31,116 nucleotides of DNA from Actinomycetes bacterium (GTDB lineage Bacteria > Actinomycetota > Acidimicrobiia > Acidimicrobiales > Microtrichaceae). The notes under the pieces were generated by a model, which was not told the DNA's origin, ran no database searches, and saw only the letters and a program-made list of their open reading frames with translations. Shown here piece by piece: positions 25,201 through 31,116 of the stretch (position 1 is the stretch's first letter; the number at the start of each line of letters is the position of its first letter). Made by a program: the position numbers and the translations under genes. Location: assembly GCA_023389745.1 (NCBI GenBank), contig JAEWED010000120.1, forward strand, positions 1 through 31,116, written 5' to 3'.

Positions 25201-26753
25201 CCGCGGCGGGTGGGGTGACCGCCACGTCGTCGACCCGCCTGCCCGGGTCCCCCGCGTCCCGTGCGTCCTCGGCGGTCGACGGCGACCCCGGCACCGCGTA
25301 CCGCAGTCCGCTCAGCGGCGGCGCCGGTGCCGAGCTCGAGTTCACCTACGGCGAGCCGGTCACCGTCGACGACCTGCAGCTCCAGGTGCTGAGCGACGGA
25401 CGCCACTCGGTTCCCGACGTGGTGAGCGTGTCGGTCGACGGCGGGCCGCCGGTGCAACATCGCCTCGAGGGGGTCTCGCTCGGTGACGGCGAGCCACGCG
25501 ACACCACCCGGACGCTCACGGTCCCGACCGGCGAGTTGACCGGGACCACGTTCCGCATCACGGTCGACTCGGTCGTCGAGGCCGAGTCGAAGGACTGGTT
25601 CGGCGGGGCCCGCACCGTCATGCCCATCGGCATCGCCGAGGTCGGTCTTCCCGCGGTCGAGGCACCGCCCGCGGACACCCCGCTCGACGCCTCTTGTCGC
25701 AGCGACCTGGTCACCGTCGACGGCGAGCCCGTCGCGGTCCGCGTCAGCGGCACCGTCGGCGAGGCCGAAGCGGGCGACCCGCTGGACGTCCACGGCTGTG
25801 CAGCCGACGGCGTCGCGATCCCTTCGGGCAAGGTCCTGCTCGAGACCCATGGCGCCCCGGACCTCGACGTCGACGTGCTGGCGCTGTCGTCGGCTGCCGG
25901 CGGCGCGGCGGGCACCGACACCCTGGTCACGCCGCTCGACGACGGTCCCGCCCCGCCGAGCACCGAGACCGACCGCACCGGCCGCAACGGCTACCGCGTC
26001 GACGTGCGTGACGCGCAGGAGCCGTACTGGGTGGTGCTCGGACAGAGCTACGGCCCGGGCTGGTCGGCGCGCATCGTCGACGGCAGCAGGGACGAAGGGA
26101 GTAGGGACGAGGTCGATCTGGGCGCTCCGACGCTGGTCAACGGCTACGCCAACGGCTGGCGTGTCGACCCCTCCGAGGTCGGCCCGGACGCCACGATCGA
26201 GATCAGCTGGACACCCCAGCGGCTGGTGTGGGTCGGACTCGGCCTCTCCGCGCTCGGCGTGCTCGCCTGCCTGGTGCTGATCGTCGTCGGCGCACTGCGT
26301 CGCCGGTCCCGTGGGAACGAGATCGACACGGGCCAGACCCAGACGGGCCAGATCGACGCAGCGACCGCCGGCGGGCCGATGGAGCCGACGTGGAGCGGTC
26401 CCGGCGCGGTCGACGGCGCGGCGCTGCCGGTCGGTCGTGCGGTGGTCGGCGCGCTGGTCGCAGGTGTCGTCGCGCTGCTCGCCGCAGGGCCCCTGGTCGG
26501 CGCGGCGATCGCCGTCGTCACCGGTGTGGGGCTCGGGGTGCGCAGCGGCCAGCGCTGGCTCCGGCTGAGCAGCGTCGTGATGGCGGCCGCGTCGTTCGGC
26601 TTCATCATCGCCAAGCAGCTGCGCTACGGCTACGAGATCGACTTCGACTGGGTGAGCAACTTCGAGCTCACCCACAGCTGGACCATGTTCGCCATCCTGG
26701 CGCTGCTGGCCGCCGTCGTCGTCGACCTGGTCCGCTCCGGCGAGGACGCGTAG
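22233..26753 (+). CDS. AftD-like alpha-(1->3)-arabinofuranosyltransferase (DUF3367) with two discoidin-like modules
   Basis: 1506 residues, close to mycobacterial AftD (about 1400). In mycobacteria AftD adds arabinofuranose from decaprenyl-phosphoarabinose to envelope arabinans outside the membrane. After a polar leader come a membrane segment (VVLLVLVSYVPLLL) and the loop GEVGADTKTYLYLDPSRLL, where Asp78 is in the position of the GT-C catalytic acid, then HQNIGYLWPMGPYYWLM and about ten membrane segments to residue 480. Two F5/8-type C (discoidin-like) modules follow at about 755-905 (core NAVDGDPATAWR) and 990-1140 (core SAVDGDPGTAYR), which may bind glycan. Membrane segments return at the C-terminus. 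I chose ATG 22233 from the promoter position. The family is fairly certain, the sugar less so: I see no DprE1/DprE2/UbiA genes for the arabinose donor in the window. Confidence 0.87.
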   Translation: MAATDLPSDTAAEPDPPDDSAAGSDSAAAGASDRAAANGRAAGGGGTWWRRLHPGVVLLVLVSYVPLLLTRPGEVGADTKTYLYLDPSRLLSRAPYMWDPNVGLGTVTHQNIGYLWPMGPYYWLMETIGLPDWVAQRLWLGSIILAAGLGVRWMLKELHWTTSGATVAAFAYALSPYLIDYGARISVILLPFAGLPWLIGLSARALRRRDWATPAIFALVTLTVGGVNATSLLLVMIGPLMWFVYATFVEREVRFGQAVGTALRIGVLTLVTSLWWMAGLAIQGAHGISILRYTETYETVANASLAPELVRGLGYWFFYGSDGLGAWTEASVGLVEIAPLLILSFLIPGLAIAAGLFTRWRHRVFFASMVVVGLVVAVGAHPFESPSPYGALFKAFTSGDLGLSFRSTPRAVPLIALGLAVFLGAGVGAISRIRPSWHRLLAGGLIVLICINQAALFRGQMVDRNLQRDEELPAYWREAAAAMDAGDRDTRVLEVPGIDFAAYRWGNSVDPITPGLTDREYAARELIPYGSPPSANLLNDVDLPFQSGRVDPAAIAPLARILGVGDIVLRADLQYERYRTPRPRQTFAELLAAPGLAAPVGFGAAVPNEASDQLPLDDEMSFSIPSTAADPAPVTLFGVEDPRPVLRTTSALAPTVLAGNGAALVALAAIGRLPADRPVFYSASFAEDTDALTAIVDEPDSELVVTDTNRRQGRRWGAVRDNDGYTERVGEEPLVDDATDNRLEVFPDETDDHRTVVEQLGGTTAAASRYGNGVTFTGSDRAANAVDGDPATAWRVAAFDDAVGEFIEIDVDEPLTTDHLDLLQVQGAKNRHITTVELRFDDGDPVPVDLSEASRGGEGQRIDIGERTFSRLRITITGTDPADRASWKGISDVGFAEIDIDGLEPVVEVVRPPVDLLDTVGESSLERPLTYLFTRRAAKATDVIAIDEEPTMRRWVIGPVDRRFTIYGTARLDVRLDDASLDALLGHRDAAAGGVTATSSTRLPGSPASRASSAVDGDPGTAYRSPLSGGAGAELEFTYGEPVTVDDLQLQVLSDGRHSVPDVVSVSVDGGPPVQHRLEGVSLGDGEPRDTTRTLTVPTGELTGTTFRITVDSVVEAESKDWFGGARTVMPIGIAEVGLPAVEAPPADTPLDASCRSDLVTVDGEPVAVRVSGTVGEAEAGDPLDVHGCAADGVAIPSGKVLLETHGAPDLDVDVLALSSAAGGAAGTDTLVTPLDDGPAPPSTETDRTGRNGYRVDVRDAQEPYWVVLGQSYGPGWSARIVDGSRDEGSRDEVDLGAPTLVNGYANGWRVDPSEVGPDATIEISWTPQRLVWVGLGLSALGVLACLVLIVVGALRRRSRGNEIDTGQTQTGQIDAATAGGPMEPTWSGPGAVDGAALPVGRAVVGALVAGVVALLAAGPLVGAAIAVVTGVGLGVRSGQRWLRLSSVVMAAASFGFIIAKQLRYGYEIDFDWVSNFELTHSWTMFAILALLAAVVVDLVRSGEDA
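26085..26111 (+). repeat. 15-bp imperfect in-frame duplication in the AftD-like gene
   Basis: Bases 26085-26099 and 26100-26111 encode SRDEG then SRDE, with one synonymous change in the serine codon (AGC/AGT) and one in the Glu codon. It lies in an outside polar loop of the C-terminal part. Confidence 0.8.
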
Positions 26754-26779
26754 GCACCGGGTCGCGTGACGTGGGTCGC

Positions 26780-26798
26780 GGGACGTCGACGACGTCCC
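26780..26798. terminator. Hairpin between convergent AftD-like and methyltransferase genes
   Basis: GGGACGTC-GAC-GACGTCCC is a perfect 8-bp stem with a 3-base loop, midway in the 65-bp gap between two gene ends. A competing stem, GACGTGGG (26768-26775) with CCCACGTC (26796-26803), overlaps it. There is no T-tract on either strand, as is common in GC-rich actinobacteria. It could stop transcription from both sides. Confidence 0.45.
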
Positions 26799-26818
26799 AC
26801 GTCAGCGGGTCGGGCGAC

Positions 26819-27601
26819 TCAGCGGATGGGATCGCCCGCGATGGCGAGCAGCACCAGCGTCGAGGGGTCGATGTCCTCGGTGATGAAGAACTCCTCGTCG
26901 GTGATACCCGACTGACCGCCGACCTGCTCGGTGTTGGTGAACCGGTAGGCGACCCGTCGACCCGTGGCGTGCAGCCACACGAACGCCGAGCGCGGCAGCT
27001 TGTGCCGCAGCCCGAACGGGTCGAGGCGCAGCAGCTTGTTGGCCATGGCGCGCCGCTTCTCGAAGTCCGCCTTGACCTCGGGGGTGGCGTCCAGGCCGAG
27101 CACGGTCACCGAGCGGAAGTGCCGGCCGAGCATGGCGGCCAGGTCCTCGGGGTCGAACAGGTACACGTGGTACGGGTTCTCGAAGTCCGCCGGCTCGTTC
27201 GGCGTGAGGAAGAACGCCCGACCGTCGTCCGCGAGCACGCGTGCGACCTCGGCGACGTGGAACTCGGGGTCGACGAAGTGCTCGATCAGGTGCGACGAGC
27301 ACACGTCGTCGAACGCCCCGGTGCGCAGCGGCAGCACCGCGCCGTCGCTGCAGATGGTCCTCAGGTCGACGTCGGGGTGGAGCCGCACCGCGGTGGCGGC
27401 GGTCTCCTGGTCGTAGTCGACCCCGACGAGCATCCGGTCCTCGGCGGCGAAGCCGACGGTGCCGTCCGCGAGCCCGCAGCCCAGGTCGAGCATGCGCCCG
27501 TTGCCGACCCGCGCACGCACCTCTCGGTATCCCGCCGCGTGCAGCGCGAGCAGTGAGTCGGGGGTCTGTCCCTCGATCGGGCGTTCGCCGGTCAGCTTCA
27601 A
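26819..27601 (-). CDS. Class I SAM-dependent methyltransferase
   Basis: 260 residues from TTG 27601 (267 from GTG 27622). Motif I is GRMLDLGCGLADG, then LVGVDYDQET, the motif II area FDDVCSSHLIEHFVDPE, and VLADDGRAFFLTPN. The C-terminal 100 residues (FRSVTVLGLDA... VWLHATGRR) are a substrate lid typical of sugar or lipid methyltransferases of polysaccharide loci. I prefer TTG 27601: GGAG lies five bases before it and the product then begins MKLTGERPIEG, close to the LTGER start seen in related proteins; GTG 27622 has no ribosome binding site and lies in a strong hairpin. The gene is convergent with the AftD-like gene and divergent from the GT4 gene. Confidence 0.87.
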   Translation of the reverse strand: MKLTGERPIEGQTPDSLLALHAAGYREVRARVGNGRMLDLGCGLADGTVGFAAEDRMLVGVDYDQETAATAVRLHPDVDLRTICSDGAVLPLRTGAFDDVCSSHLIEHFVDPEFHVAEVARVLADDGRAFFLTPNEPADFENPYHVYLFDPEDLAAMLGRHFRSVTVLGLDATPEVKADFEKRRAMANKLLRLDPFGLRHKLPRSAFVWLHATGRRVAYRFTNTEQVGGQSGITDEEFFITEDIDPSTLVLLAIAGDPIR

Positions 27602-27617
27602 CAGATCTCCATTCGGC

Positions 27618-27660
27618 ACCACGGCCGGACGTCGGCCGGTGGTGCGGTCAAACGGCCGTT
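27618..27660. promoter_or_regulatory. Dyad and palindrome in the divergent promoter region
   Basis: ACCACGGCCG-GACGT-CGGCC-G-GTGGT at 27618-27643 forms a 10-bp stem with one bulged G. A perfect 10-bp palindrome, AACGGCCGTT, follows at 27651-27660. They lie upstream of the methyltransferase start at 27601 within the 178-bp gap shared with the GT4 gene. They may be operator sites or mRNA leader structure; nothing here identifies a regulator. Confidence 0.45.
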
Positions 27661-27715
27661 CAACAGGCCGTGGGGCACCTCAGCGGCGATCCCCGGGGGC
27701 TCGGCCGCGACTGCG

Positions 27716-27721
27716 TAGCAT
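27716..27721 (+). promoter_or_regulatory. Candidate -10 box TAGCAT for the GT4 operon
   Basis: TAGCAT fits TAnnnT in the only AT-richer spot of the gap and would give a leader of about 50 bases before ATG 27780. No -35 box is convincing. Confidence 0.33.
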
Positions 27722-27779
27722 AGGGCCGGTCGCCCCGCGCCCTGGGGGACACGGCTGACCAGCCACTCATCCCCCACTG

Positions 27780-28982
27780 ATGTCCCCACCGACAGCGGAG
27801 CAGCACGTGCAGACCCCCGTGGCCAGCGACACGACGATCAAGGCCATCGCCGACCTGGCCGAGCGTGCAGGGCTGTCGCACATCCACATGCTCGGGTGGC
27901 GCGACCTCGACGACGACGAGGCCGGCGGGTCCGAGGTGCACGCGCACAACATCGCGGCGATCTGGGCCCAGAGCGGCCTGCGCGTGACGATGCGCACCTC
28001 GCACTCGGTCGGACGGCCCGCCTCGGCGGTCCGCGAGGGCTACTCGGTGTCGCGCAAGGCCGGTCGATACGGCGTGTTCCTGCGCTCGCCGCTGTCGGAG
28101 ATGACGGGCCGCCTCGGTCCCTGTGACGGCCTGATCGAGATCTGGAACGGCATGCCGTTCTGGTCGCCGATGTGGTGGCGCGGGCCTCGGGCCATCTGGC
28201 TGCACCACGTGCACGGACCGATGTGGGCACAGAGCCTCCCGGGGCCGGTGGCCAAGGTCGGAGTCACGCTCGAGGAGCGCATCGCGCCCAAGCTGTACCG
28301 GCACCAGCCGATCGTCACCCTGTCGGAGTCGTCGCGCGACGAGCTCGTCGGCGACCTGGGCTTCGACGACGACAAGGTCACCGTCATCACCCCCGGGGTC
28401 GACCCGTTCTTCACCCCCGGCGGTCGTCGCAGCGACACCCCGCTGGTCGTCGCCGTCGGTCGCCTCACCCCCGTCAAGGACTTCCCCCGACTGGTGCGGA
28501 TCATGGCCGGTGTGCACGAACGGGTGCCCGACGCCAGGCTCGTCATCGTCGGCGAGGGCTACGAACGCGACCGCATCGTCGAGACGATCCGTTCACACGG
28601 CGCGTCCGACTACATCTCGCTCGCCGGTCGGGTCAGCGACGAGGAGCTGCGCGACCTCTACCGCAGCGCGTGGGCGGTGTCGTCCGCGTCGACGCGTGAG
28701 GGCTGGGGCATGACCCTGACCGAAGCCGCGGCGTGTGGCACCCCGACGGTCGCGACCGACATCTCGGGCCACGCGGACGCCGTCGCAGCCGGTCGCAGCG
28801 GCCTGCTGGGGACCACCGACGCCGAGCTCGTCGGACTGATGGCCGACGTGCTGAGCGATCAGGCGCTGCGCACCCGGTTGCAGGAGGGCGCGCTCGCCCG
28901 TGCCTCGGAGCTGACCTGGGAGCACGCCGCCATCGCGAACTTCGAGATCCTGGCGCAGGACGCCCTGCGACGGCGCGGGTGA
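27780..28982 (+). CDS. GT4 family glycosyltransferase
   Basis: 400 residues, the usual length for GT4. It transfers a sugar from a nucleotide donor with retention of configuration, on the cytoplasmic side. The N-terminal domain has MLGWRDLDDDEAGGSEVHAH, with the glycine turn and acceptor-side His typical of GT4. The C-terminal GT-B domain shows TVITPGVDPFF, VVAVGRLTPVKDFPRL, LVIVGEGYERDR and the EX7E element EGWGMTLTE (Glu307, Glu315), which binds the donor. No membrane segments. The start ATG 27780 lacks a clear ribosome binding site; internal starts are possible, since the first 30 residues are not conserved-looking. It overlaps the next gene by 4 bp (GTGA). Confidence 0.92.
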   Translation: MSPPTAEQHVQTPVASDTTIKAIADLAERAGLSHIHMLGWRDLDDDEAGGSEVHAHNIAAIWAQSGLRVTMRTSHSVGRPASAVREGYSVSRKAGRYGVFLRSPLSEMTGRLGPCDGLIEIWNGMPFWSPMWWRGPRAIWLHHVHGPMWAQSLPGPVAKVGVTLEERIAPKLYRHQPIVTLSESSRDELVGDLGFDDDKVTVITPGVDPFFTPGGRRSDTPLVVAVGRLTPVKDFPRLVRIMAGVHERVPDARLVIVGEGYERDRIVETIRSHGASDYISLAGRVSDEELRDLYRSAWAVSSASTREGWGMTLTEAAACGTPTVATDISGHADAVAAGRSGLLGTTDAELVGLMADVLSDQALRTRLQEGALARASELTWEHAAIANFEILAQDALRRRG

Positions 28983-29632
28983 GCGACGCGACGGACTTCG
29001 TGCTCGGCGTCGACCTGGACGGGGTCTGCGCCGACTACACCGCGGGCTTCCGGTCGGTGGCATCGATCGAATGGGACGTGCCCGAGTCCTCGCTCACCAC
29101 CGAGGTGAGCTGGGACTTCGGCGAGTGGGGACTCGACCGCGAGGGGTTCCTGGCGCTGCACAGGGCGTCGGTGCAGCAGCACCGCATGTTCCGCGACATG
29201 CCCGCCATCGACGGCGCGTCGGAATCGCTGTGGCGCCTGTCGGATGCCGGTGTGTGGATCCGGGTCATCACGCACCGCCTGGTCACCAACTGGGGCCACG
29301 CCATCATCGTCTCCGACACCGTCGAGTGGCTCGACCTGCGTCGCATCCCCTACCGGGACCTGTGCTTCCTGGGTCGCAAGCCCGAGGTGCAGGCCGACGC
29401 CTACGTCGAGGACGCGCCGCACAACATCGAGGCGCTGCGGGCCGGCGGCAACACCGTGATCGTGTTCGACCAGCCCTACAACCGCGACCTGCCCGGTCCC
29501 CGGGCGTCGACCTGGACCGAGGTCGAGGCGATCGTCGCCGAGCTGATCGCCGAGCGCGGCGGGGCGTTCGCGAGCCAGTTCCCCGGACTCGACGCCGGCG
29601 CCGAGCGACTGGATCGCCGCAAGAACACCTGA
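28979..29632 (+). CDS. HAD-superfamily 5'-nucleotidase, NT5C type
   Basis: 217 residues from GTG 28979, overlapping the GT4 stop in a GTGA. The HAD nucleophile motif is GVDLDGVCADY with Asp12 and Asp14; motif II is VITHRL; the motif III Lys and motif IV acids are in LGRKPEVQADAYVEDAPHN. This is the order found in NT5C (deoxyribonucleotidase) proteins. It would hydrolyse a phosphate ester in the cytoplasm. Its tight coupling to a glycosyltransferase suggests it removes a nucleotide by-product or dephosphorylates a sugar phosphate, but that is inference. The frame is open further upstream inside the GT4 gene, which I regard as shadow. Confidence 0.88.
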   Translation: MSDATDFVLGVDLDGVCADYTAGFRSVASIEWDVPESSLTTEVSWDFGEWGLDREGFLALHRASVQQHRMFRDMPAIDGASESLWRLSDAGVWIRVITHRLVTNWGHAIIVSDTVEWLDLRRIPYRDLCFLGRKPEVQADAYVEDAPHNIEALRAGGNTVIVFDQPYNRDLPGPRASTWTEVEAIVAELIAERGGAFASQFPGLDAGAERLDRRKNT

Positions 29633-29672
29633 CACACCGGGGTCGTTGATCTCCGGGAAGTCTTCAATGCAA

Positions 29673-29696
29673 CGAACCCGCCGGCCGATGGGTTCG
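29673..29696 (+). promoter_or_regulatory. Hairpin directly before the GT-C gene start
   Basis: CGAACCC (29673-29679) pairs perfectly with GGGTTCG (29690-29696) around a 10-base loop, ending one base before GTG 29698. It could weakly terminate the upstream operon or hide the start of the next gene. No T-tract follows on this strand. Confidence 0.35.
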
Positions 29697-29697
29697 G

Positions 29698-30819
29698 GTG
29701 AGCCTCGTCGTCGGTCACGAACCATCGGGTGTGCGAGGCGTGTCGTCTCGCCGCTGGACCGCGCTGGTGCTGCTGGTGTTCGTGGTGGCGCTGGCGATCC
29801 GGCTTCCGCACCTCGCATCGGCGCCGGACGACTTCCACACGATGCGGCAGTACCACGGCCAGCTGCTCGCCCGGTGGCTGCACGACGCCGTCGCTCAGGG
29901 CGACACGAGCGCAGCCGCTCAGGGCGACACGAGCGCAGCCGCTCCGCGGGTCGATCTGGAGGACACGTCGTTGCTCGAGGCGCCTGTGCTCCCGGCGGCG
30001 TCGACGGTCGGGTTCCTCGCGACCGGTGGCGAGAGCTGGTGGGTCCCCCGCTCGATCAACGTGCTCGCGTGGCTGCTCGGCGGCTGGATGCTGATGCGGT
30101 TGTGCCTGGAGTCGACAGGTTCGCGTCGAGCGGCGCTCGTCGCCGCGGTCTGCTTCCTGCTCGCGCCGTTCGGGGTGTCGCTGAGCCGGTCGGTCCAACC
30201 CGACACCATGATGATCGTGGCGACCATCGGCGCCTGGTGGGCGGCGGTGCGTGCGGTGCGCGCTGCTGACGAGGGCGCTGCTGACGAGGGCGCTGCTGAC
30301 GAGGGCGCCGCGTCCGTCGAGGAGCCCGTCGGTGAACCCGTCGACGGCACCGACCGGGCCGCCGTGCTCGCCCTGGGGATCGCCACCGCGTTCGCCGTGC
30401 TCGTCAAGGGCGTCGCCGCGTTCCTGATCGTGCCGGTGGTGCTGGCGTTGCTCGTCGGCCGCCACGGGTGGACGCAGCTGTGGCGACGCCGACCGCTCCG
30501 TGTCACGGTCGTCGCGGTCGCCCTGCCGTCGGTCCTCTACTACGCCGCTTCGATCGCGCTGGGCGCTCCCCTGCGGGGCCAGCTGCACTCCAGCGTCGTG
30601 CCGTCGATGCTCGTCGACCCTGCGTTCTGGTCCAGCTGGTTCACCACGGTGCGGAGCGTGGTGGGGCTGATCGGCCTCTGCTCGCTCATCGCCGCGCTGA
30701 CGGTCTGCGCCCGCGGCACACTCCGGTCGGTCCTGGCGGTGCCACCGTGGGTTTCGTGGCGATGGGCCTGTTCTTCAGCTACCGCAGCGCGACGCACGAC
30801 TACTACGCGGCTCCCCTGA
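29698..30819 (+). CDS. GT-C-like membrane glycosyltransferase, frame broken near its 3' end
   Basis: 373 residues in this frame. A first membrane segment (ALVLLVFVVALAIRLPHL) leads to the loop ASAPDDFHTMRQYHGQLLARW, where the acidic pair resembles the loop-1 acid of GT39-like enzymes, and several membrane segments follow. Two polar loops hold tandem repeats, AQGDTSAA twice and AADEG three times. From about 30720 the frame turns into a composition-only tail (SSATAARRTTTTRLP) and stops, while the membrane protein clearly continues in another frame (next entry). Start codons GTG 29698, 29731 and 29740 are all possible; a hairpin covers the approach to the first. Either the gene is a pseudogene, or there is a sequencing error. 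Confidence 0.75.
   Translation: MSLVVGHEPSGVRGVSSRRWTALVLLVFVVALAIRLPHLASAPDDFHTMRQYHGQLLARWLHDAVAQGDTSAAAQGDTSAAAPRVDLEDTSLLEAPVLPAASTVGFLATGGESWWVPRSINVLAWLLGGWMLMRLCLESTGSRRAALVAAVCFLLAPFGVSLSRSVQPDTMMIVATIGAWWAAVRAVRAADEGAADEGAADEGAASVEEPVGEPVDGTDRAAVLALGIATAFAVLVKGVAAFLIVPVVLALLVGRHGWTQLWRRRPLRVTVVAVALPSVLYYAASIALGAPLRGQLHSSVVPSMLVDPAFWSSWFTTVRSVVGLIGLCSLIAALTVCARGTLRSVLAVPPWVSWRWACSSATAARRTTTTRLP
29893..29940 (+). repeat. 24-bp in-frame duplication in the GT-C-like gene
   Basis: Bases 29893-29916 and 29917-29940 are identical and encode AQGDTSAA twice, in the first outside loop after the DFHTMRQYH motif. Confidence 0.94.
30262..30306 (+). repeat. 15-bp in-frame tandem repeat in the GT-C-like gene (3 copies)
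   Basis: GCTGCTGACGAGGGC repeats at 30262-30276, 30277-30291 and 30292-30306, encoding AADEG three times in a polar loop. Confidence 0.95.
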
Positions 30820-31116
30820 TCGCGGTGGTGGCGCTCGCCGTCGGCGCCGTCGCCGATCGAGGCCTCGAGCAGCTCGAACGGCGGTCCGTCCGGCCTGCCG
30901 CCGCTGCAGCCATGGCACTGGTCCTGCTCGCCGTCGGCGTGGGCGCGATGGGGCGGGCGCCGCGATGGGCGCCGACGGTGACCGACGCCCGACGTGCGTC
31001 CATCGAGGCGGCCGCAGCGGAGCTACCACCAGGCGGGCGGGTGCTGATGGTCGACGGGCACTACGGCAACCAGCTGCGCCACGACACGGGGCTCCGGGGT
31101 GCGTCGTGGCCCACAC
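30750..31116 (+). pseudogene. Detached 3' part of the GT-C-like gene, in another frame, running off the window
   Basis: From about 30750 the frame one base earlier than that of the preceding entry is open to the window end. It reads GFVAMGLFFSYRSATHDYY, then a membrane segment (APLIAVVALAVGAVADRG), another (AAAMALVLLAVGVGAMG) and a soluble part (AAELPPGGRVLMVDGHYG). THDYY followed by a membrane segment is what GT-C proteins of this kind show near this point. The change of frame equals one missing base (or two extra) between about 30717 and 30750. Whether this is real or an assembly error cannot be decided here. Confidence 0.72.

Overview
The window is a very GC-rich actinobacterial chromosome segment. 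I infer a deep-branching Actinomycetota lineage such as Acidimicrobiia, from the codon use, the TAnnnT -10 boxes close to start codons, the GT2-DUF2304 pair and the AftD-type (DUF3367) protein. No 16S or other marker is present, so this placement is inference. There are no tRNA or rRNA genes, transposases or CRISPR arrays, and no gap between genes is longer than about 225 bp.

Layout. (1) 1-4009, plus strand: the 3' end of an oligopeptide-type ABC transporter ATPase, its family 5 substrate-binding lipoprotein, and an acyl-CoA synthetase. (2) 4070-4756: a small zinc-ribbon protein (minus) and a small unknown protein (plus) with a strong ribosome binding site. (3) 4923-7846, plus: a HemY/UDP-galactopyranose-mutase-like flavoprotein, a GT2 glycosyltransferase and a DUF2304 membrane protein. 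(4) 7889-17068, minus: two transcription units. One is a DPM1-like GT2 followed by a large OafA-type acyltransferase. The other is a GT2-methyltransferase fusion, a GT39-like membrane protein, a methyltransferase and another polytopic GT-C-like protein. (5) 17122-18459, plus: a second acyltransferase-3 protein, whose 3' end overlaps the next minus gene. (6) 18424-22136, minus: two coupled GT-C-like membrane proteins. (7) 22233-26753, plus: a 1506-residue AftD-like arabinofuranosyltransferase with two discoidin-like modules. (8) 26819-27601, minus: a methyltransferase. (9) 27780 to the end, plus: a GT4 glycosyltransferase, a NT5C/HAD-type phosphatase and a GT-C membrane protein whose frame is broken near 30.72-30.75 kb.

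From about 4.9 kb onward the genes form one cell-envelope glycan region. Cytoplasmic GT2 and GT4 enzymes and methyltransferases could build lipid-linked or nucleotide-activated sugars. Polyprenol-phosphate-sugar-dependent GT-C proteins could use them outside the membrane, and two acyltransferases could decorate the product. No flippase, polymerase or ligase was recognised inside the window.

The points most worth a second look are: an acyltransferase with two SGNH domains, the first lacking its catalytic Ser and His; a GT2 gene whose best-supported start codon is ATC; three apparent leaderless promoters; two unrelated 17-bp tandem repeats that each carry the stop codon of a gene; a set of in-frame 15/24/27-bp repeats in the linkers of the envelope genes; and the frameshift at the right-hand end.
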